The translations under genes and the position numbers were made by a program. Of a stretch of 11,476 nt of DNA, positions 7,368 through 11,476 are shown one piece after another; the stretch's first letter is position 1, and each line of letters begins with the position of its first letter. The stretch is from Bacteroidota bacterium (GTDB lineage Bacteria; Bacteroidota; Ignavibacteria; Ignavibacteriales; Melioribacteraceae), in contig JAEXOD010000183.1 of assembly GCA_023447335.1 (NCBI GenBank), forward strand, positions 1 to 11,476, read 5' to 3'. The notes under the pieces are model-generated. The model saw nothing but the letters and a program-made list of their open reading frames with translations. It did no database searches and had not been told where the DNA came from.

Positions 7368-8244
7368 ATTTAATAGCATAAATTCTCATTCCGCTACTAA
7401 TAAAATGATTAATAAATCTTGTTAAATAAAATATTGTCTTTTTAACTATCCCCGAGGGAATAAATCTTTCGGTTTCTATTACACCTATTTTAAGTAAAAA
7501 ATTCATCAATAAATCACCTTGGTTAGTGATTATTATTTTTGAAAACCCGGCTTCTTTTAAATATTTTTTAATTGTTGACGGTTCAAATACATAGATATGC
7601 CCTTTGGGCATAAAATAAAACCAATTTGCCCCTTTTATTTTTCTTTCGGGACAATTATAATTTCCTGTAGTAATAAACAACACGCCTTTTGGTTTTAAAC
7701 TTTTGTAAATAATTGATAAAGCTCGCTTTGGATCGGGTAGATGTTCAATCACTTCTTTCATACTAATTATATCATAAAAATCAGATGGTAAACTTGCATT
7801 ATAAACTGTATTATTCTCTACGTCTAATTTTTGTAATTTTGCAAATTTAACGGCTGCCGGTGAAATTTCCAATCCCTTGGCGTCCAAACCGTTTATTTTT
7901 GATTTGTATAAAAACAAACCCATGCCGCTGCCGATATCAAGAATTTTTCCCTTTTCTTTGCAATTTGCCATCTCTTTTAAAGTTGATACATCCCAATCAG
8001 ATAAATCCGGGATATCGCGTTTGCCAACAAATTCTTTAACATATTCAACGTTTTTATCAAACCCGCCCCCTTTAAAATAATCCTCATCATACAAATTGTC
8101 TATTTCTTTACTTGCTAATCGCGGATTAACATAAACTAATTTACACTTCTTACATTTAACAATATTAAAACCTTCTTTTACATAAACAGTAAAGCTATCG
8201 CTACTTCCGCAATAGTTACATACAACATTTTCTAAGTTATTCAT
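7366..8244 (-). CDS. Class I SAM-dependent methyltransferase with N-terminal zinc ribbon
   Basis: The 292-residue protein carries two CxxC pairs, C9/C12 and C31/C34, which look like a zinc ribbon preceding a Methyltransf_23-type Rossmann domain. Motif I is ILDIGSGMG (101-109), the acidic residue binding the SAM ribose is E126 in GLEIS, and EVIEHLPDP (164-172) is the motif usual in this subfamily. Zinc-ribbon methyltransferases of this kind often act on sugars, lipids or quinone-like acceptors, but the acceptor cannot be read from the sequence. The C-terminal 50 residues are hydrophobic and aromatic and may contact a membrane or lipid. It is the first gene of a minus-strand operon with the dehydrogenase. 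The ATG at 8244 lacks a clear Shine-Dalgarno, and the zinc ribbon starts 8 residues in, which supports this start. Confidence 0.87.
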   Translation of the reverse strand: MNNLENVVCNYCGSSDSFTVYVKEGFNIVKCKKCKLVYVNPRLASKEIDNLYDEDYFKGGGFDKNVEYVKEFVGKRDIPDLSDWDVSTLKEMANCKEKGKILDIGSGMGLFLYKSKINGLDAKGLEISPAAVKFAKLQKLDVENNTVYNASLPSDFYDIISMKEVIEHLPDPKRALSIIYKSLKPKGVLFITTGNYNCPERKIKGANWFYFMPKGHIYVFEPSTIKKYLKEAGFSKIIITNQGDLLMNFLLKIGVIETERFIPSGIVKKTIFYLTRFINHFISSGMRIYAIK

Positions 8245-8271
8245 ACATTTGCTATTTATTTAATAATGCTA

Positions 8272-8294
8272 ACTTACAAAAAAAAATTGTAAGT
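8272..8294. promoter_or_regulatory. Dyad ACTTACAA-N7-TTGTAAGT in the divergent intergenic region
   Basis: Perfect 8-bp arms (8272-8279 and 8287-8294) around seven A residues lie 28 nt upstream of the methyltransferase start and 88 nt upstream of the ATPase start. The form fits a homodimeric repressor site controlling one or both divergent transcripts. It does not look like a terminator because no gene ends nearby. Confidence 0.45.
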
Positions 8295-8330
8295 AAAAAA
8301 ACATAAAAATTGACCATAAATAAATTTTAA

Positions 8331-8350
8331 ATAATAAATATATTTATTAT
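8331..8350. promoter_or_regulatory. Perfect 20-bp palindrome upstream of the RsbW-like gene
   Basis: ATAATAAATATATTTATTAT is identical to its reverse complement over all 20 bases, with no loop. It ends 3 nt before the AAAGGA ribosome binding site of the signalling operon. It could be a repressor site over the promoter or leader. A TTGACC at 8310-8315 lies about 16 nt upstream of its left edge and is a possible -35 box, but the matching -10 would be weak. The AT-only composition lowers its significance. Confidence 0.45.
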
Positions 8351-8363
8351 ATTAAAGGATAAA

Positions 8364-8381
8364 ATGAAAATTAAAATATAA
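8364..8381 (+). other. Possible five-codon leader (MKIKI-stop) abutting the RsbW-like start
   Basis: AAAGGA (8354-8359) is followed 4 nt later by an ATG opening a five-codon frame, ATG AAA ATT AAA ATA TAA. Its stop is directly followed by the ATG of the next gene, in the same frame. The only visible Shine-Dalgarno therefore serves this minicistron better than the main start, which is 22 nt away. Translation of the ATPase might depend on re-initiation. Alternatively the short frame is fortuitous and the ribosome starts at 8382 without a Shine-Dalgarno, as is common in Bacteroidota. Confidence 0.35.
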
Positions 8382-8810
8382 ATGCTCGAAAGTTTTTTCA
8401 TTATAAATGCCGATTATAAACAGGCAAACGATGTGTGTCAAAATATAAGTAAAACTTTATTTGACATGAACATTGAAGCTGAAGATATTGCTTCTTGCGA
8501 GATTGCAATACGTGAAGCATTAAACAATGTTATAAAACACGCTTATCAAAATAGACCTAATAATAAAATAAATTTACTTATCAGCTTAAAAAGTAAACAT
8601 ATAACTATTTCTATTTCTGATTTTGGCAAAAGTAGAAAATCAATTAAAGAAGCTACACTTGATTTTAATCCAAAGGATATTGAAAACCTACCCGAAGGAG
8701 GTTTTGGGTTGTACATTATTGAAAAAATCATGGATACCACTGAATATAAAATTGAGAACGATAAGAATACTTATATTATGACAAAATTACTTAAGGATAA
8801 AAAACATTAA
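8382..8810 (+). CDS. RsbW/SpoIIAB-like ATP-binding protein (anti-sigma factor / serine kinase fold)
   Basis: The 142-residue protein is a stand-alone GHKL ATPase of the HATPase_c_2 type, the usual length for RsbW/SpoIIAB. The N-box is CEIAIREALNNVIKHAY (39-55, with E45 and N49), the G1 box is reduced to SDFG (79-82) and the G2 box is GGFGLYII (106-113). Family members bind a sigma factor or phosphorylate a STAS-domain antagonist on serine. Neither partner is encoded in the window, so the target is unknown. It is the first gene of an operon: its TAA overlaps the ATG of the sensor kinase by one base (TAATG), so the two are translationally coupled. That arrangement suggests it works with the kinase, perhaps as an output or a modulator; this is inference. 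Confidence 0.88.
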   Translation: MLESFFIINADYKQANDVCQNISKTLFDMNIEAEDIASCEIAIREALNNVIKHAYQNRPNNKINLLISLKSKHITISISDFGKSRKSIKEATLDFNPKDIENLPEGGFGLYIIEKIMDTTEYKIENDKNTYIMTKLLKDKKH

Positions 8811-11476
8811 TGAAAAAACTGCTGTTAATACTGCTACTTTTCACCATAAATACAAATATTAATTTTGGACAAGATTCAAATCATACTATTCGAATAGGTT
8901 TTTTATCAAATCGCTCTGTTGATTTTTGTACAAACCAATGGAGCCCCACCGTTGATTTATTACAAAAAAAATTACCCCAATACAGACTTGAATTTATTCC
9001 CCTTACTTATAATAATATCGAAGACTTTGTAAAAAATAAAAAAATAGAATTTGTGTATCTAAACCCGTATTTCTATATTCAATTTCGAGCGAGATACGGA
9101 ATAACACAATTGGCTACTATTGTTTATAATCGAGGCATTTATAAAAATTCTCTTTTTGGAAGTGTTATTTTTGCAAAAGAAAAAACAAATATTAAAAGTA
9201 TTTATGATTTAAAAGATAAAAAATTAATGGCAACTTCGCCATATTCATTTGCAGGCTGGATTATGGCTTTATACGAAATGCATAAAAAAAACTTTGACCC
9301 GTTTAAAGGATGCACTTCTATAATTTTTAGTAATAACCATGATTCTGTTATGGCTGCCATTAAAAGAGATGATATTGAAGTCGGAATAGTGAGAACCGGT
9401 ATTTTGGAAGAGTACCAAAAAGCAGGTAAAATAAATATTAAAGATTACAAGATTATCAATCAAAATTTGGACTATCAAGTTAAACATCAATTTAACTTAC
9501 TATTAAGTACAGAGCTTTACCCTGAGTGGTTAGTATGTAAATTACAACATACAAACGAAACAGTTGCGAAAGATATTCTTGAAAATTTATTACATATTAA
9601 CGAAACTGATTCCGCTGCTATAAAGGGAGATTATTCCGAATTTTTAAGTTCAGCCGATTATCTTCCCGTATCAAAAGTACTTATGACTCTTAACATGTTT
9701 CCTTATCCTTTGTACAGAGAAAAAACAGCAATCCCTCCCAAAGATCAGTTTGATAGTCTTCAAATCATTCTATATATCTTGCTACCGCTCTTCTTAATTA
9801 TTATTATTCTTTTTATTTATTATCAAAGAAAATTTATTAAGCTGAAAGAGAAATTCTTAATAGAATCAGAGAATAAAGAAACAATTGTAAATAATTTAAT
9901 TAAAAGTAACGAGCAATTTGAGAACCTTTTTAATTATTTATCTTTAGGTGTTTTAATTGTAGATAAAGAGTATAAAATAGTAAAAACAAACAAAAAATTA
10001 TTAGAACTATTAAAACTGAATACAAACAAAGACTATACGGGCTTAGATTTTAACATTTTTTTAAATATTTGGTTTGAGGTATCTAATTTAAACAAAGAGC
10101 TTCGTGATAAAATTGTTAGAATAACACATATTTTAGAAGATAGGTCTATTTCCACCTACTTTGGCGATTATTTTATCAACATTTCTCATTATACTCTTCC
10201 AAAAGGAGGATTTATAAGGGTTTTTGAAGACGTAACTAAAGAGAAAAAAAATAAAGATAGCATGATTCAGGTTGAAAAAAATTATCAACTTATTACCGAA
10301 GGATGGACAGATTTAATATGGAATATCGACTTAAACTTGGATATAATTTATATATCACCGAATATTGAACAAATAACCGGATTTACTACTCAAGAATATT
10401 TATCTAAAAAGCTTTATGAAATACTAACGCCGGAATCATTCAGTTTAATTAGTAACTTAGCTCAAGAAGCTTTACAAAATCCTCATAATGTATTAGGTAA
10501 AAGAATTGAATTTGAGCATGTAAATAAAAACGGAACGAAACAGTGGTTTGAAACTACATTATCTTACAGAGAAGACAAAGGAAAAGAAAAGTGTTATTTT
10601 GCAGGAGTTTCTAGAGATATTAGCCAAAAGAAAAACTTTGAAAACGAATTAAAAAATAGCGAGGAAAGATTTAGACTTGTGTTTGACCAGTCACCTGTGG
10701 GAGTGTTAATTTTAGATTTGGATTTTACTATCAAAATGGCTAATAAAACATTATTTAAGCTTTTGGGTTATTCGAAAGATGAAATAATCGGAAATTCTTA
10801 TCTTGACTTATTTGCTCCTATTGAAACTTTTTCAGGTAAGGATGAGATTATTGAGTTTATTAAAGGGAATGGACAAGATAAATTAAACGAATTTAAATTT
10901 TTTACAAAATCAAACAAAATTGTTTGGGGAAAGGTTACCGGTTCGATAATTAAAAACGAACAAAATGATTTAATTTATTTTACTCAAATAATTGAAGATA
11001 TTACCGAATTAAAAAGAACAGAATTATTTTTAAAAGAATCTGATTTACAATTTAGACAAGTATGGGAAAATTCTTTTGACGGAATGAGATTAACAGATTC
11101 TGAAGGAACAGTTGTTTTAGTTAACAAAGCTTTTTGCAATTTAGTTAAAAAATCTGCCGGTGATTTGATTGGTAAACCATTTTCAATGATTTATAAAGCG
11201 GAAGATTCTGATCTAATATTAAAAAAAGGTAAAGAAAGGTTTAACAACCATTCTGTAGAATCAAATTTTGAAAGAGAACTTACATTATGGAACGATGATA
11301 AAGTTTGGTTTGAATTAACCAACTCATATATATATCTTGAAAACGAACCTAAATTATTATTAAGTATCTTTCATGATATAACTAAAAGAAAATTAGCGGA
11401 AGAGGAAATTAAAAATTACTCTAATCGTTTGGAAGAAGCGAATGCAAGCAAAGATAAATTCTTTTCTATAATTGCT
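8810..11476 (+). CDS. PhnD/TtrS-like periplasmic-sensor, four-PAS histidine kinase (3' truncated by the window)
   Basis: I translated this frame by hand: it is open for 889 codons to the last base, with no stop. Residues 1-20 form a signal peptide (MKKLLLILLLFT... NFGQ). Residues about 26-290 resemble the PhnD family of solute-binding domains, especially the TtrS sensor type, with NQWSPTVDLL, FVYLNPYFY, LFGSVIFA, SFAGWIMAL and VGIVRTGILEEY. A transmembrane helix spans 317-338. Four PAS domains follow at about 368-478, 491-608, 617-735 and 744-862. Three of them end in the usual D-(V/I)-(T/S) signature (EDVTKEK, RDISQKK, HDITKRK) and PAS3 ends EDITELK. Residues 865-889 run into EEANASKDKFFSIIA, the classic lead-in to a HisKA box, so the phospho-acceptor His should be the next residue. 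It is the second gene of a TAATG-coupled operon with the RsbW-like ATPase. The ligand is unknown; tetrathionate, phosphonate or another oxyanion would fit the family. Confidence 0.9.
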   Translation, partial: MKKLLLILLLFTINTNINFGQDSNHTIRIGFLSNRSVDFCTNQWSPTVDLLQKKLPQYRLEFIPLTYNNIEDFVKNKKIEFVYLNPYFYIQFRARYGITQLATIVYNRGIYKNSLFGSVIFAKEKTNIKSIYDLKDKKLMATSPYSFAGWIMALYEMHKKNFDPFKGCTSIIFSNNHDSVMAAIKRDDIEVGIVRTGILEEYQKAGKINIKDYKIINQNLDYQVKHQFNLLLSTELYPEWLVCKLQHTNETVAKDILENLLHINETDSAAIKGDYSEFLSSADYLPVSKVLMTLNMFPYPLYREKTAIPPKDQFDSLQIILYILLPLFLIIIILFIYYQRKFIKLKEKFLIESENKETIVNNLIKSNEQFENLFNYLSLGVLIVDKEYKIVKTNKKLLELLKLNTNKDYTGLDFNIFLNIWFEVSNLNKELRDKIVRITHILEDRSISTYFGDYFINISHYTLPKGGFIRVFEDVTKEKKNKDSMIQVEKNYQLITEGWTDLIWNIDLNLDIIYISPNIEQITGFTTQEYLSKKLYEILTPESFSLISNLAQEALQNPHNVLGKRIEFEHVNKNGTKQWFETTLSYREDKGKEKCYFAGVSRDISQKKNFENELKNSEERFRLVFDQSPVGVLILDLDFTIKMANKTLFKLLGYSKDEIIGNSYLDLFAPIETFSGKDEIIEFIKGNGQDKLNEFKFFTKSNKIVWGKVTGSIIKNEQNDLIYFTQIIEDITELKRTELFLKESDLQFRQVWENSFDGMRLTDSEGTVVLVNKAFCNLVKKSAGDLIGKPFSMIYKAEDSDLILKKGKERFNNHSVESNFERELTLWNDDKVWFELTNSYIYLENEPKLLLSIFHDITKRKLAEEEIKNYSNRLEEANASKDKFFSIIA

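Noticed and set aside
7877..8080. Plus-strand frame opposite the methyltransferase
   Set aside because: It is antisense to motif I of a clear methyltransferase.
8546..8740. Minus-strand frame opposite the RsbW-like gene
   Set aside because: It is a mirror of the GHKL ATPase frame with no motif.
9269..9490. Minus-strand frame in what might look like a non-coding stretch after 8810
   Set aside because: The whole stretch is covered by the plus-strand sensor kinase frame, which is simply open beyond the window end.

Overview
The window is a strongly AT-rich bacterial chromosome segment, most likely from the Bacteroidota/Ignavibacteria side of the tree. The clues are the SGNH-hydrolase/TPR protein with a GHNEYYGALG block, a PpiD-like chaperone beginning MGMMARMRNLAPWF, weak or absent Shine-Dalgarno sequences at several genes, and a sensor kinase whose signal peptide ends NFGQ. 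This placement rests on my recognition of protein style, not on a search. I see no tRNA, rRNA, CRISPR array, transposase or integrase.

Left part (1-3497, + strand): the C-terminal part of an SGNH/GDSL-like hydrolase with TPR repeats, cut by the left edge. It is followed by a 625-residue AlbA_2 (Schlafen-like) / HATPase_c_4 protein. The last 238 residues of that protein are a perfect-length in-frame tandem duplication of a 119-residue linker plus winged-helix module.

Middle (3498-8244): an AT-rich spacer with inverted and direct repeats leads into a 697-residue membrane-anchored parvulin-type foldase (PpiD/SurA-like). It ends at a bidirectional hairpin terminator shared with a convergent two-gene minus-strand operon. 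That operon encodes a zinc-ribbon class I methyltransferase, then 11 nt later a succinate-semialdehyde-dehydrogenase-like aldehyde dehydrogenase. The ribosome binding site of the dehydrogenase overlaps the stop codon of the methyltransferase.

Right part (8245-11476): a divergent intergenic region with an 8-bp-arm dyad and a perfect 20-bp palindrome precedes a plus-strand signalling operon. The first gene is a 142-residue RsbW/SpoIIAB-type ATPase (anti-sigma/serine kinase fold). Its stop overlaps the start (TAATG) of a very large sensor kinase that is open to the right edge (889 codons in the window). The kinase has a signal peptide, a PhnD/TtrS-like periplasmic solute-binding domain, one transmembrane helix, four PAS domains and the first residues of a HisKA domain. 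The window ends just where the phospho-acceptor histidine should follow. This RsbW-like ATPase coupled to a solute-binding-domain PAS kinase is the most interesting unit here: it looks like a periplasmic ligand sensor translated together with a partner-switching-type regulator.
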